In this document: piece after piece, positions 19,862-28,946 of the stretch
Numbering within the stretch: the first letter of the stretch is position 1
How the letters are laid out: the number at the start of each line of letters is the position of its first letter
From: Blattabacterium cuenoti
Lineage (GTDB): Bacteria; Bacteroidota; Bacteroidia; Flavobacteriales; Blattabacteriaceae
Length of the DNA: 64,000 nucleotides
Assembly (NCBI RefSeq): GCF_014251335.1
Contig: NZ_CP059186.1
Coordinates: 1-64,000, forward strand
Direction of reading: 5' to 3'
Notes under the pieces: model-generated
The model's input: only the letters and a program-made list of their open reading frames with translations
What the model was told of the DNA's origin: nothing
The model's database searches: none
Program-made: the position numbers and the translations under genes

Positions 19862-21541
19862 GTGAAATATGGATTTTTAATTTTTGTTGTTCTTTTATTA
19901 TTGTCATTAAACAAAATATATTCTAATGAATCATTTTTAAATAAAACAAAAGGAGTTATACAAATAATTCATGCAGATCTAATACAAAACAACAATCATC
20001 ATAATCAAATTTTTGTTTTAACAGGAAGCGTTCATTTAAAATATGGTAAGTATCATCTTTTTTGTGATAAGGTTAGATATTCTAAAAAAAATAATAAATT
20101 TCATGGATATGGAAATGTTAGATTAGAATCTGGAAAAAATAAAATAATATCTCAAAATATAATAGGAAATTTTTTTGATTTTCAATTGTCAGGAAATGTG
20201 ATTTTATATCAAGATAAAATAAAATTAACATCGGATATCATGAATTATAATTTTAAAAAAAAGTTACTTCAAGCTATCAACGATGTTGTTCTGTATTTTA
20301 ATAAAATCAAATTAACAACTAATATATTGGAATATAATTTTATACTAAACCAAATTTTTTACAAAAAAAATAGCATCATTTATTATGGAGATTATATCAT
20401 ATGTAGTAAAGAAGGTTTTTTTTATATTAATAGAAAAAAAATAGAGTTAAAATATCAAATAAAATTGATTAGTAAAAATTATACTGTATATGCCAATATA
20501 TTAGAATATATGTTAAAAAAAGAACAGATCAATTTTCCTAATACTGCCATCATAATGCAGAATACAAATTCTGATAATTTTATTTATACTAAAAGGGCAG
20601 TATTTTCAATTCAAAAGAAAATTTTTTTATTTAAAAATTATGTAAGTATCCATTATAATGGTAAAATTGTGAGAGGTGAATATTTGTTTTTTGATCAGAA
20701 AAAAAAATGTGGATTTATTAAAAATATTTTGATAGAAGATTCAAAAAAAAAATGTTTTTTGATAAGCGGATATGGAAAATTTGATTTTCATTCTGGTTCT
20801 TTAATTTTAAAAGAAAACCCCAAAATTATAAAAATAACAAAAACTGATTCAGTTTTTGTTATTTCAAATATTTTAAAAATAAATGTAAAAAAAAATAACG
20901 CATATTCAATTCAAGCTTTTTCTGTTAAAAGTTTTTTTTTGAATGAAGATATTCAAGGAGTATGTGATTTTTTCAATTATGAATCCTCAAATGATTATAT
21001 GCAATTTGATGGAAATCCCACATTTTGGAATAAAAATCAACAAATTACTGGAAAAATTATATATGTTTATCTTCGAGATAAGAATTATATAAAATATATA
21101 AAAATTGTAAAAAATGCTTTTTACACAGAAAAAATAAACTCAGAAGAGTTTAATCAGATAGAAGGAGATATTATGATTGGCTTTTTTAATAAAAAGAATT
21201 ATTTAGAAAAAGTGATAATTCAAGGAAATATTAATAGTATTATTTTTCTTTATCCTGATTCTGATCAAAAAATAATTAATAGATTATCTTGTGAAATTTT
21301 ATCAATATATTTAGATCAATCAAAAAAAATAGGAAAAATTTCTTGTGCAAAAGAAGCACGTTCAGAGTTGATTCCAATACATAATAAAATTCCTAAGGAC
21401 TTACTTTATCTTTCTAAATTTTCTTGGAAAGAAAAAGAAAAACCAAATAATAAATTTTTTATGTCTCAAGAAATATACAAATATAAAAAAGAAAGCTTGC
21501 TAGAAGAAAAAGAAATTAAAACTATGATAAAAAATAAATAG
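19862..21541 (+). CDS. OstA-like protein (LptA/LptD periplasmic domain family)
   Basis: Secreted beta-jellyroll protein of the OstA family, probably acting in LPS transport across the periplasm. A hydrophobic signal peptide (about 1-21) follows the GTG start. The N-terminal OstA-like module carries FVLTGSVHLKYGKYHLFCD and GYGNVRLESG, repeats of the family's strand pattern, and further repeats extend to about residue 420. At 559 residues it is longer than enterobacterial LptA but usual for flavobacterial OstA-like proteins. The C-terminal tail is Lys/Glu-rich. Confidence 0.8.
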   Translation: MKYGFLIFVVLLLLSLNKIYSNESFLNKTKGVIQIIHADLIQNNNHHNQIFVLTGSVHLKYGKYHLFCDKVRYSKKNNKFHGYGNVRLESGKNKIISQNIIGNFFDFQLSGNVILYQDKIKLTSDIMNYNFKKKLLQAINDVVLYFNKIKLTTNILEYNFILNQIFYKKNSIIYYGDYIICSKEGFFYINRKKIELKYQIKLISKNYTVYANILEYMLKKEQINFPNTAIIMQNTNSDNFIYTKRAVFSIQKKIFLFKNYVSIHYNGKIVRGEYLFFDQKKKCGFIKNILIEDSKKKCFLISGYGKFDFHSGSLILKENPKIIKITKTDSVFVISNILKINVKKNNAYSIQAFSVKSFFLNEDIQGVCDFFNYESSNDYMQFDGNPTFWNKNQQITGKIIYVYLRDKNYIKYIKIVKNAFYTEKINSEEFNQIEGDIMIGFFNKKNYLEKVIIQGNINSIIFLYPDSDQKIINRLSCEILSIYLDQSKKIGKISCAKEARSELIPIHNKIPKDLLYLSKFSWKEKEKPNNKFFMSQEIYKYKKESLLEEKEIKTMIKNK

Positions 21542-21553
21542 AATAAAATTCTT

Positions 21554-22741
21554 ATGAAAAAATTAGAAAAATATTTTTTTCAATATCAAACTCAGATCAA
21601 TCCATTTCCTATGAATATTATGGTAAATCATGCTGAAGGAAGTTATATTTATGGAATAAATGGAAAAAAATATCTAGATTTTGTAGCAGGTGTTTCCGTA
21701 AATGTATTAGGACATGGAAATAAAAAAATAAAAGAAGCCATAAAAAAACAAGTCAACAAATACTTGCATACTATGGTATATGGAGAATTTATACAAACTC
21801 CTTGTATAAAGCTTTGCAAAAAAATATCAGAAAATATTCCAGATCCACTTACTACTACTTATTTAGTTAATACTGGTACAGAAGCAGTAGAAGGAGCTTT
21901 AAAATTAGCTAAATGTTATACGGGAAGAGAAGAAATTATATCCTGTAGACATTCTTATCATGGGAGCACACATGGTTCTATGAGTATTATGGGATATGAA
22001 GATTATAAAAGACCTTTTAGACCTTTGTTACCTTTAGTTAAATTTATCACATTTAATCATATAGAAGAATTAATTAATTCTATTACAGAAAAAACTGCTT
22101 GTATAATTTTAGAAACTATTCAATGTTCTTCTGGAATTATATTACCTGATAATTTATTTTTGAAAGAAGTAAGAAAACAGTGTAATAAAAAAAAAGCTTT
22201 AATGATACTTGATGAAATCCAAACTGGATTTGGAAGAACAGGAAGACTTTTTGCTTTCGAGCATTATGAAATCGTTCCTGATATCTTAATAATGGGAAAA
22301 GGAATGGGAGGTGGAATGCCTATAAGTGGTTTTGTCTCATCTAAAAAAATTATGAAAACTTTTATTGATATTGCTCCTTTAGGTCATTTAACTACTTTTG
22401 GAGGAAATGCTGTTTCCGCTTCTGCTTCTTTAGCTACTTTAAATCAACTTATCAATTCCAATATTATGGAACAAGTCCCAATGAAAGAAAAATGGATTAG
22501 GGAATATTTGATTCATAATCAAATCAAGAATATTCATGGTAAAGGTCTTTTTTTATCTTTTGAATTAAAAAATAAAAATACAGTGGAAAAGTTTTTCAAG
22601 AATTGTATAAAAAGAGGATTAATATTATTTCGTTTTTTATTTCATAGTAATTTTGTCCGTATATCTCCTCCATTGACTATCACAAAAAAGGAAATTCAAA
22701 AAGGATGCTCTATTATTATTGAAAGTTTAAATCAGCTATAA
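21554..22741 (+). CDS. Class III aminotransferase (acetylornithine aminotransferase-like)
   Basis: PLP-dependent aminotransferase of the acetylornithine/GABA class. The 395 residues carry NTGTEAVEGALKLA (cofactor phosphate site), SYHGSTHGS, the aspartate in LDEIQTGFGRTGR, the Schiff-base lysine at 249 in MGKGMGGGMP, and LTTFGGN. It could be ArgD (N-acetylornithine or succinyl-diaminopimelate transamination), but flavobacteria also have a generic paralogue in this context. No other arginine genes are nearby, so the substrate is not settled. It starts 12 bases after the OstA-like gene. Confidence 0.88.
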   Translation: MKKLEKYFFQYQTQINPFPMNIMVNHAEGSYIYGINGKKYLDFVAGVSVNVLGHGNKKIKEAIKKQVNKYLHTMVYGEFIQTPCIKLCKKISENIPDPLTTTYLVNTGTEAVEGALKLAKCYTGREEIISCRHSYHGSTHGSMSIMGYEDYKRPFRPLLPLVKFITFNHIEELINSITEKTACIILETIQCSSGIILPDNLFLKEVRKQCNKKKALMILDEIQTGFGRTGRLFAFEHYEIVPDILIMGKGMGGGMPISGFVSSKKIMKTFIDIAPLGHLTTFGGNAVSASASLATLNQLINSNIMEQVPMKEKWIREYLIHNQIKNIHGKGLFLSFELKNKNTVEKFFKNCIKRGLILFRFLFHSNFVRISPPLTITKKEIQKGCSIIIESLNQL

Positions 22742-22753
22742 AAAATAATGTAA

Positions 22754-23506
22754 TTGAGATTTTTTATTGAATTAGCTTATAATGGTAAATATTTTTTTGG
22801 ATGGCAAATTCAAAAAAAAGTAAGTACAGTAGAAGAAAAATTAGAATATTGTTTATCAAAATTATTGAAAACATCCATCAATGTTGTAGGCGCTGGTAGA
22901 ACGGATAAAGGAGTTCATGCTAAACAAATGTTTGCTCATTTTGATTATGAAGAAAAAATCGAAAATAATTTTATAGATAGATTAAATATTTTTTTACCTA
23001 AATCTATTAAAGTCTTCAATATTTTTCCAGTAAAAAAAAATATACATGCAAGATTTGATGCTATAAAACGAACGTATAAATATTATTTAACACGCGAAAA
23101 AAATCCATTCAAACAAGATTTTTCCTGGTACTGCTTTTATCCACTAAATATTCAAAAAATGAATATTGCTTCAAAAAAAATTATGGAATATAAGGATTTT
23201 AGTTCTTTTTGTAAAAGAAAAAGAACTAATAAAAATGAAAAAGAAAATAATATATGTCAAATTTATCATGCTTATTGGTCTGAGGAGAATAATATTTTAT
23301 GTTTTACTATTGAAGCCAATCGATTTCTAAGATCTATGGTAAGGGCGATTATAGGAAAACTGATTGATGTAGGGAGAAATAAAGTTAGTATCAATGAATT
23401 TACAAAGATTATAGAATTAAAAAATTCTAATTTTTGCAAATTGATAGTTCCTGCATGTGGTTTATTTCTGACTCAGATTCTATATCCAGAAGATATTTTT
23501 TTATGA
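22754..23506 (+). CDS. truA: tRNA pseudouridine synthase A
   Basis: Makes pseudouridine at positions 38-40 of the tRNA anticodon arm. The nucleophilic aspartate is Asp51 in GAGRTDKGVHA. Further TruA motifs include FDAIKRTYKYYL, the FCK segment and FLRSMVRAIIG. The product is 250 residues from a TTG start at 22754, a normal length. The stop overlaps the ATG of the downstream ABC exporter (ATGA at 23503-23506). Confidence 0.95.
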   Translation: MRFFIELAYNGKYFFGWQIQKKVSTVEEKLEYCLSKLLKTSINVVGAGRTDKGVHAKQMFAHFDYEEKIENNFIDRLNIFLPKSIKVFNIFPVKKNIHARFDAIKRTYKYYLTREKNPFKQDFSWYCFYPLNIQKMNIASKKIMEYKDFSSFCKRKRTNKNEKENNICQIYHAYWSEENNILCFTIEANRFLRSMVRAIIGKLIDVGRNKVSINEFTKIIELKNSNFCKLIVPACGLFLTQILYPEDIFL

Positions 23507-25254
23507 AAGAGAATTTGAACAAAAAAAAGTCCTCTTTAAAAGAGTTGATTATAATTAGTTTAAATTATAAATTAATATTAATATTAACAATTGTTACTTC
23601 TATATTAATTTCCTTTATTTCTGCTTATCGTCCTAAATTAATACAAAAGGCTATAGATTTTCATATCCTTTATAAGGATTTTCTAGGATTAAAAAATATA
23701 CTGATGTTAATAATTATACTTCTATTTTTAGAAAGTATATTTCATTTTATTTTATTATATCTATCTAATATATTAGCTCAAAATGTAATTGAAAAAATAA
23801 GAATTCTTTTATTTGAGAAATTATTACATTTTAAAAATTCTTTTTTTAATAAAACTCCAATAGGAAAATTGGTATCTTATTCTATATCAGATATAGAAAC
23901 GATAACTGTCATATTTAATGATGGAATTTTACTTGTTTCTGGAGATGTTTTAAGGATTATTATGATTATTATTATGATGTATACTGTTCATAAAAAATTG
24001 TCTTTTATAGTTTTTTTAACTATTCCTTTTATGTATATCATAACTCGTTTTTTTCAAAAAACGTTAAAAAAAACGTTTCATGAAGAACGTATTCAAACTT
24101 CACGTTTGAATAGTTTTTTACAAGAAAACATCATAGGAATGTCTATTATTCAACTTTTTAATAAGGAAAAAAAAGAATATTTAAAATTTAAATCTATTAA
24201 TCGTAAATTAATGGATGCTCATTTTAAAACTATTTTTTATTTTTCTATTTTTTTTCCTATAGTAGAAATAATTTCTGCAGTAACAATAAGTATCATTATA
24301 TTTTATGGAGGATTTCATGCCATTGATGTAGGAAATGTTAAACCGGGACAAATTATCGCTTTTATTTTTTTCATTTATCTTCTTTTTCGTCCTATGCGAC
24401 AAATAGCTGATAGATTTAATATTATACAAAGAGGAATAGCTGGAATAGAACGTATATTTTCTATATTAAATTCTGAAGAAATCATTATTAATAGAGGAAA
24501 TTTACGTTTTGAAAAATTAAAAGGACATATTGTATTTAATAATGTTTATTTTTCTTATATAAATGATGAAATGGTATTAAATGGAGTTTCTTTTGAAATT
24601 AAACCAGGAGAAAAAATTGCTATAGTCGGGGCAACAGGTTCTGGAAAATCTACGATTACTCATTTGATTTCTAGATTATATGAAATAAAAAGAGGAAATA
24701 TTTGGATCGACGGACATTCTATTCAAGATATAGAACTGAAAAATTTAAGATCTCATATAAGAGTAGTGACACAAGATACTTTTTTATTTAATGATTCAAT
24801 TATTAATAATATTACTTTAGGAGATCCGTCTATTAGTATTAATCAAATAGAAGATATGGCAAAAAAAATAGGAATACATAATTTTATTGCATCTTTGCCT
24901 AATGGATATAAATCTATTGTAAAAGAAAGAGGAAGTTTGCTTTCTCTTGGGGAAAAACAATTGATTTCTTTTTTAAGAGTACAAATGCACCCTTATTCTG
25001 TTCTTATATTAGATGAAGCGACTGCATCTTTGAATAAAGAATTAGAAAAGATGATTTATCATGCTACAGATCTTTTAACTAAACATAAAACTTCGATCAT
25101 CATCACTCATCGTCTTTCCACATTAGAAAATGCGGATAAAATATTAGCTATTGATAAAGGATCTATTGTAGAAAAAGGGACTCATAAAGAGTTAATTCAA
25201 TTAAATGGATATTATGCTGGATTATATAAAGAATCTTTTAACAAAAAAAATTAA
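23503..25254 (+). CDS. ABC exporter, fused membrane and ATPase domains (MsbA/multidrug type)
   Basis: Half-transporter that forms a homodimeric exporter. An N-terminal domain with about six membrane helices (15-320) is followed by an ATPase with Walker A GATGSGKST at 376-384, signature LSLGEKQ (variant of LSGGQ), Walker B VLILDEATAS and the switch histidine in IITHRLS. The ATG at 23503 gives 583 residues; an upstream TTG would only read through truA sequence in another frame. The substrate may be lipid A-core (MsbA role) given nearby LPS genes, but sequence alone does not show it. Confidence 0.92.
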   Translation: MKENLNKKKSSLKELIIISLNYKLILILTIVTSILISFISAYRPKLIQKAIDFHILYKDFLGLKNILMLIIILLFLESIFHFILLYLSNILAQNVIEKIRILLFEKLLHFKNSFFNKTPIGKLVSYSISDIETITVIFNDGILLVSGDVLRIIMIIIMMYTVHKKLSFIVFLTIPFMYIITRFFQKTLKKTFHEERIQTSRLNSFLQENIIGMSIIQLFNKEKKEYLKFKSINRKLMDAHFKTIFYFSIFFPIVEIISAVTISIIIFYGGFHAIDVGNVKPGQIIAFIFFIYLLFRPMRQIADRFNIIQRGIAGIERIFSILNSEEIIINRGNLRFEKLKGHIVFNNVYFSYINDEMVLNGVSFEIKPGEKIAIVGATGSGKSTITHLISRLYEIKRGNIWIDGHSIQDIELKNLRSHIRVVTQDTFLFNDSIINNITLGDPSISINQIEDMAKKIGIHNFIASLPNGYKSIVKERGSLLSLGEKQLISFLRVQMHPYSVLILDEATASLNKELEKMIYHATDLLTKHKTSIIITHRLSTLENADKILAIDKGSIVEKGTHKELIQLNGYYAGLYKESFNKKN

Positions 25255-26498
25255 CAATTAGTTTTTAAGTAATAAGTTTTATTTAAAATTTTATTTGCCC
25301 AATTTCTTATTTTATCTTTCTTTTTGAAATCAATTACAAGATTTTTTAATGTAGTGTAGTCTTCTTCAAAAGATAGAGGTTTAGATGGAATTTCATCCAA
25401 TAATTTGATTATGATAAATGCTTCTTTTCCGTTGAAAATTTCCTTATAAGGATTAGTTATTTTTCCTTTTTTTAAAAATAGGAACGTTTTTTTCATATTT
25501 TTTGAGAGTTTATTTTCCTCTATCCAAATACGGTTTTTAATTGTTATATCAACTATTTTATTTGAATTCAATAAATTAGGTATTTTATCTAAATCAATTT
25601 TCTTCTTGAGAAGACGTTTTCTAAAGGATTCTGCAAATAATTTTGTTTTGTATAATTCATGTTTTGAATATTTAGGTTTTATTAAAATATGTCTAAAATC
25701 AATCTCATCTTTTTTTATTTTTTCTAGTTTAATAATATGAAATCCTAAATTTGTTTCAAACGGTTCAGATATTTCTCCTTCTTTTAAAGAAGGAACTAAA
25801 TCTACAAATTCTTGTGGAAGATTCTTCATTTTCATTCCCTTTATAACTCCCCCCTTTAATGCGGAAGAATCATCTTCAGAAAATAAAATAGCTTTAGCGG
25901 AAAAATCAGTATCAGAATGTATTTCTTTTTTGATTTGATTTAAAAAATCAATTATTTTTCTTTTGTTAATAGAACTTAATTTTGGATAGAATATTATATA
26001 AGAAATACATCTCTTTTTCGGAGAAAAAGGGATTTTATTCTGTTTAAAAAAATATTTAACTTCTTCAGGGGAAGTATCCACATCATCCGTAATTTTTTTA
26101 TAAAATATTTCTGTATACTGTTTGTTTTTAATTTTTTCAGTTAATTCTTTTAAATAATCCTTATTTTCAAATTGCATTAAAAATTTTTCTTGATTAACAT
26201 ATTGTTTCTTCATTTCTGATAGAAATACTTGAGTTCTCAATTCTAATTCTTGATTGCTAATTTGTATACTTTTATCTTTTTTTGCATAAAAGAGCATTAA
26301 TTTTTGGATTATAAAATTATTTAAAACATTACTATTACAAAACGATTTCTTATCATCACTATTTTTTATATCAGAATCCAAAATAATATCGTTTCCGATG
26401 ATTACGAAAATACCACTTATTTTTTCTAAATCAGAAGAATAAGAAAAATAAACACATAAAAATGCAATAAAAAAAATTTTTTTAATAAAATTATTCAT
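25251..26498 (-). CDS. SurA-like periplasmic peptidyl-prolyl cis-trans isomerase
   Basis: Periplasmic parvulin-type chaperone for outer-membrane proteins. A signal peptide (about 1-20, MNNFIKKIFFIAFLC) is followed by a SurA-N-like helical region and two parvulin modules. The first has SALKGGVIKGMK and PFETNLGFHIIKLE; the second begins at DFRHILIKP and is degenerate. The ATG at 26498 gives 415 residues; a TTG at 26507 would add three. It converges on the ABC exporter with a 4-base overlap and diverges from lptB. Confidence 0.88.
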   Translation of the reverse strand: MNNFIKKIFFIAFLCVYFSYSSDLEKISGIFVIIGNDIILDSDIKNSDDKKSFCNSNVLNNFIIQKLMLFYAKKDKSIQISNQELELRTQVFLSEMKKQYVNQEKFLMQFENKDYLKELTEKIKNKQYTEIFYKKITDDVDTSPEEVKYFFKQNKIPFSPKKRCISYIIFYPKLSSINKRKIIDFLNQIKKEIHSDTDFSAKAILFSEDDSSALKGGVIKGMKMKNLPQEFVDLVPSLKEGEISEPFETNLGFHIIKLEKIKKDEIDFRHILIKPKYSKHELYKTKLFAESFRKRLLKKKIDLDKIPNLLNSNKIVDITIKNRIWIEENKLSKNMKKTFLFLKKGKITNPYKEIFNGKEAFIIIKLLDEIPSKPLSFEEDYTTLKNLVIDFKKKDKIRNWANKILNKTYYLKTNC

Positions 26499-26504
26499 CA
26501 CATA

Positions 26505-26536
26505 CAAATATTCATATTTTTTTTATTTTATTCAAA
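26505..26536 (-). promoter_or_regulatory. Candidate promoter of the SurA-like gene
   Basis: On the minus strand TTTG (26536-26533) is followed after 20 bases by AATATTTG (26512-26505). This is close to the Bacteroidetes pattern TTTG-N19/20-TAnnTTTG, with one mismatch. The ATG at 26498 is only about 7 bases further on, so a transcript from here would be nearly leaderless. Confidence 0.3.
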
Positions 26537-26555
26537 TAAAAACATTGATATTATT

Positions 26556-27287
26556 ATGAGTTTGGAAGCCAAGAATATATGTAAAAAGTATAAAAATAAA
26601 TATGTGATAAAAAATATTTCAATTCAATTGAATAAGGGAGAAATTGTAGGATTAATAGGCCCTAATGGGGCAGGGAAAACTACTTCTTTCTACATGATGG
26701 TCGGATTAATTAAACCAGATAAAGGAAAAATATTTTTATTCAATCAAGATATTACATCAAATCCAATGTACCAACGTTCTAAAAAAGGAATTGGATATTT
26801 GTCTCAAGAACCATCTATATTTAGAAAATTATCTGTAGAAGATAATATTTTATGCATATTAGAAATGCATAAAATATCGAATCAAGAAAGAAAAAGAATA
26901 GTAGAAAAATTAATTGAAGAATTAGGCCTGCAAAAAATCCGAAATCATAGAGGAGATCTCATTTCTGGAGGAGAACGAAGACGTACTGAAATTGCTAGAT
27001 GTTTAGCTATAAATCCTAAATTTATTCTTTTAGATGAACCTTTTTCTGGAATAGATCCAATTTCTATAGAAGAATTACAAAAAATAATTATTTCTCTAAA
27101 AAAAAAAAATATAGGTATATTAATTACAGATCATAATGTACAAGAAATTTTTACAATAACAGATCGTATTTATTTAATATTTAATGGAACAATCATAAAA
27201 TGTGGAGACACTACAGAAATTATGCAAGATTCTGTAGTAAGAAAAATTTATTTAGGAAGTAGAATCATAAATTTTAAAAAAAAATGA
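26556..27287 (+). CDS. lptB: LPS export ABC transporter ATPase LptB
   Basis: Cytoplasmic ATPase that powers LPS extraction by LptFG. The 243 residues contain Walker A GPNGAGKT at 35-42, YLSQEPSIFRKLSVEDN at the Q-loop, signature ISGGERRRTEIARC, Walker B LLDEPFSGIDP and the switch histidine in ITDHN. This fits LptB rather than LivG-type ATPases. It overlaps thiN by 4 bases (ATGA). Together with the LptD-like and OstA-like genes it shows a retained LPS transport route. Confidence 0.95.
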   Translation: MSLEAKNICKKYKNKYVIKNISIQLNKGEIVGLIGPNGAGKTTSFYMMVGLIKPDKGKIFLFNQDITSNPMYQRSKKGIGYLSQEPSIFRKLSVEDNILCILEMHKISNQERKRIVEKLIEELGLQKIRNHRGDLISGGERRRTEIARCLAINPKFILLDEPFSGIDPISIEELQKIIISLKKKNIGILITDHNVQEIFTITDRIYLIFNGTIIKCGDTTEIMQDSVVRKIYLGSRIINFKKK

Positions 27288-27913
27288 ACCACCGATTTCA
27301 TGGTCCGGAAGTAGGATTATTTCTAAATGGAGAAATCCCTCCTTTTTCAGGAAAAAAGTTTCCTTCTTATAAAAAAATATTTGCAGCGGATGGAGCTTTT
27401 TATTATTTAAATGCGTTTGGAATTTCAGTAGATTATATAATTGGAGATTTTGATTCTATTTCAAAAAAAGATATTCCTACTATAGAAACTCATTTATTGA
27501 ATACTTATGATCAAAAATATACTGATTTTGATAAGGCTTTAAATATTATTTATCATAAAGGATTTTTTAATATAAATGTTTGGGGAGCAAGTGGAATGGA
27601 ACAAGATCATTTTTTAGGAAATTTATCTACAGCTTTAAAATATAAAAAAAAGTTATCTATTATATTTCATGATAAATATCATTGCTATTTTTTTTCTGAT
27701 AAAAAAATTTCTTTTCATCAGAAAAAAAATAAAAAAGTGTCTTTATTTCCATTTCCTAAAGTAGAAGGATTATCCACTTGTGGACTAAAATATTCTATAG
27801 AAAAAGGATCATTAAAAATAGGAAAAAATATAGGTATTAGAAATGAAGCCTTTAATCAAAAAATAGAAATCAATTACAAAAAAGGAGAATTATTAATATT
27901 TATAGAGAAATAA
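27284..27913 (+). CDS. Thiamine pyrophosphokinase
   Basis: Transfers pyrophosphate from ATP to thiamine, giving the cofactor used by the 2-oxoacid dehydrogenases also in this window. TPK motifs are ADGAFYYL, IGDFDSI, then QKYTDFDKAL (Asp pair for metal) and the GASGMEQDHFLGN segment. The 209 residues are full length. The ATG overlaps the lptB stop by 4 bases, suggesting translational coupling. It converges on mdh with a 15-base gap. Confidence 0.9.
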   Translation: MNHRFHGPEVGLFLNGEIPPFSGKKFPSYKKIFAADGAFYYLNAFGISVDYIIGDFDSISKKDIPTIETHLLNTYDQKYTDFDKALNIIYHKGFFNINVWGASGMEQDHFLGNLSTALKYKKKLSIIFHDKYHCYFFSDKKISFHQKKNKKVSLFPFPKVEGLSTCGLKYSIEKGSLKIGKNIGIRNEAFNQKIEINYKKGELLIFIEK

Positions 27914-27928
27914 AATTTAACTAAAAAA

Positions 27929-28861
27929 TTAATTATTAAAATTTTTAAGTTTATTGATCATATTTCTCACATGATCTCCAGATTTTTTTAAAAGATCATT
28001 CTCTTTCCGATTTAATTGCAATTCTACAATTTTTTCTATTCCAGATTTTCCTATAATAGATGGGACTCCTAAATATATATTTTTTAATCCATATTGTCCT
28101 CTTAAAAAAACAGAACATGGAAAAATACGCTTAGTATCTTTCAAAATCGCCTCCACTATTTTTATTATAGATGCACTGGGCGCCATCCAAGCAGATGTTT
28201 CTAACAAATCTACTATTTCTTCTCCTCCTTTTTTTGTTTTTTCAATAATTGCATCATTTTCTTCTTCTGACAAAAATTCTTTAATAGGAATCCCTGATAC
28301 AGATGTATATCTATATAAAGGGACCATAGTATCTCCATGTCCTCCTAACAATAAAGATTGTATATCAATAGGGGAAATATTTAGTTTTTTTGATAAGAAA
28401 AAGCGATATCTGGTAGAATCCAATATTCCAGCCATACCAATGATCCGAGAAGGATCTATCTTTGCCGTTATATAACTTACATATGCCATAACATCTAATG
28501 GATTGGATACTACGATGAATTTAGCTTTTGGAGAGAAAAAAACAGATTTTTTAGTTACAGAACGAATAATTTCTGCATTAGTCTGAACAAGATCATCTCT
28601 ACTCATACCAGGTTTTCTAGGAATTCCACAAGTAATAATGATAATTTCTGAATTTTTTGATTTAGAATAATCATTAGTTATTCCAATAACTTCAGTATTG
28701 GATTCCATCAAAGGAAGCATTTGAGATATATCTAAGCTTTTTCCTTCTGAAAGTTTTTCTCTAATATCTAATAAAACAATTTTTCGGACTATATTTTTTT
28801 GAGCTAATAAACTAGCACAAGAAGCCCCAACATTTCCTGCTCCAATAATAGTTACTTTCAT
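27929..28861 (-). CDS. mdh: Malate dehydrogenase
   Basis: NAD-dependent oxidation of malate to oxaloacetate in the TCA cycle. The Rossmann motif IIGAGNVGAS begins at residue 5 and Asp32 should select NAD. Substrate arginines are Arg82 and Arg88 in PRKPGMSRDDL, with a third at Arg151. The catalytic pair is His175 in LLGGHGDTMVP and Asp148 in GILDSTR. Arg82 is the usual malate-specific residue and argues against lactate dehydrogenase. At 310 residues it is the LDH-like MDH type common in Bacteroidetes. Confidence 0.95.
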   Translation of the reverse strand: MKVTIIGAGNVGASCASLLAQKNIVRKIVLLDIREKLSEGKSLDISQMLPLMESNTEVIGITNDYSKSKNSEIIIITCGIPRKPGMSRDDLVQTNAEIIRSVTKKSVFFSPKAKFIVVSNPLDVMAYVSYITAKIDPSRIIGMAGILDSTRYRFFLSKKLNISPIDIQSLLLGGHGDTMVPLYRYTSVSGIPIKEFLSEEENDAIIEKTKKGGEEIVDLLETSAWMAPSASIIKIVEAILKDTKRIFPCSVFLRGQYGLKNIYLGVPSIIGKSGIEKIVELQLNRKENDLLKKSGDHVRNMINKLKNFNN

Positions 28862-28896
28862 TTTATTTTTTTTTAATGATAAGCTTATTTTTTATC

Positions 28897-28904
28897 TAAA
28901 TTTG
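28897..28904 (+). promoter_or_regulatory. Candidate -7 element upstream of gcvP
   Basis: TAAATTTG fits the Bacteroidetes -7 consensus TAnnTTTG and lies 43 bases before the gcvP ATG, in the only spacer of the divergent mdh-gcvP pair. No good -33 TTTG precedes it. The spacer is too short and lacks the conserved pieces for a glycine riboswitch. Confidence 0.28.
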
Positions 28905-28946
28905 TAATTTATAAAGATAAACACAATTTTTCTATATAATAATATT

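Noticed and set aside
23434..23502. N-terminal extension of the ABC exporter from a TTG at 23434
   Set aside because: The added 23 residues overlap truA coding sequence in another frame and have no transporter character; the ATG at 23503 forms a normal ATGA overlap.
28862..28946. Glycine riboswitch upstream of gcvP
   Set aside because: The spacer is only 85 bases and shows none of the conserved aptamer pieces.
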